In this document: piece after piece, positions 41,509 to 41,585 of the stretch
How positions within the stretch are numbered: position 1 is the first letter of the stretch
Layout of the letters: each line of letters begins with the position of its first letter
NCBI GenBank assembly: GCA_000436035.1
Contig: FR893291.1
Coordinates: 1-41,585, forward strand
Direction of reading: 5' to 3'
DNA length: 41,585 nt
Source of the DNA: Prevotella sp. CAG:732
Lineage (GTDB): Bacteria; Bacteroidota; Bacteroidia; Bacteroidales; Bacteroidaceae
Position numbers and translations under genes: made by a program
Notes under the pieces: model-generated
Databases searched by the model: none
Told to the model about the DNA's origin: nothing
What the model saw: the letters and a program-made list of their open reading frames with translations, nothing else

Positions 41509-41585
41509 CGTATATATCTCTTTTAGGAACAGATTAATGATGCATTGGTATTTTTCTAGGCTCACCCGATAAACCAGGGGGATTA

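Overview
The window looks like chromosomal DNA of a Bacteroidetes bacterium, most likely Prevotellaceae (Prevotella/Segatella-like). The evidence is direct: genes lack Shine-Dalgarno sites, and many are preceded by the Bacteroidetes promoter TTTG-N19..21-TAnnTTTG. The gene content also fits, with PorW/PorX of the type IX secretion system, a TonB-ExbB-ExbD-ExbD-PstS-like cluster, a BT_3928-type protein beside TpiA, short phosphatidylserine decarboxylase, and lipoproteins with Bacteroidetes-style lipoboxes. Almost everything is a housekeeping gene. I see no phage, insertion sequence, CRISPR array, plasmid origin or rRNA.

Layout. 1-1143 (-): 5' part of an RND efflux adaptor lipoprotein. 1408-2835 (-): CCA-adding-type tRNA nucleotidyltransferase, divergent from a + strand run (2946-7808) of DUF1599 protein, BT_3928-type membrane protein fused in frame to triose-phosphate isomerase, SPOR protein, FolE and exonuclease III. 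7966-8472 (-): small MORN-like secreted protein. 8838-18094 (+): metalloprotease lipoprotein overlapping aroA, small Cys-cluster membrane protein, metal ABC permease, PorW/SprE-like TPR lipoprotein, PorX and TsaE. 18240-23979 (-): energy-transduction operon exbB-exbD-exbD-tonB-pstS-like-TPR. 24247-28786 (-): aminotransferase, RibBA and an LptF/G permease. tRNA-Met at 29034. 29221-33331 (-): dnaE and trxA. 33468-34947 (+): psd and pssA. 35035-36969 (-): yraN, birA, pyrH. 37088 (+): tadA. 37786-39392 (-): rsmI and a coiled-coil lipoprotein. 39488-41222 (+): tdk and an AI-2E family membrane protein. tRNA-Lys at 41391.

How genes work together. The exb/ton operon energises TonB-dependent outer-membrane transport. 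PorW and PorX belong to the type IX secretion system and its signalling. Psd and PssA are consecutive steps of phosphatidylethanolamine synthesis.

Three things stand out. (1) The second exbD carries an exact-boundary 119-bp tandem duplication that breaks the frame. The two copies differ at only four sites, all synonymous third positions, and the truncated ORF ends in an ATGA that could restart translation. This points to a junction of two strain alleles, natural or assembly-made. (2) There is no stop codon between a six-TM-segment BT_3928-type protein and TpiA, predicting a membrane-tethered glycolytic enzyme on the cytoplasmic face. (3) The divergent rsmI/tdk promoters place both start codons about nine bases after the -7 box, predicting nearly leaderless mRNAs. 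I found no clearly new multi-gene system; these are the best leads.
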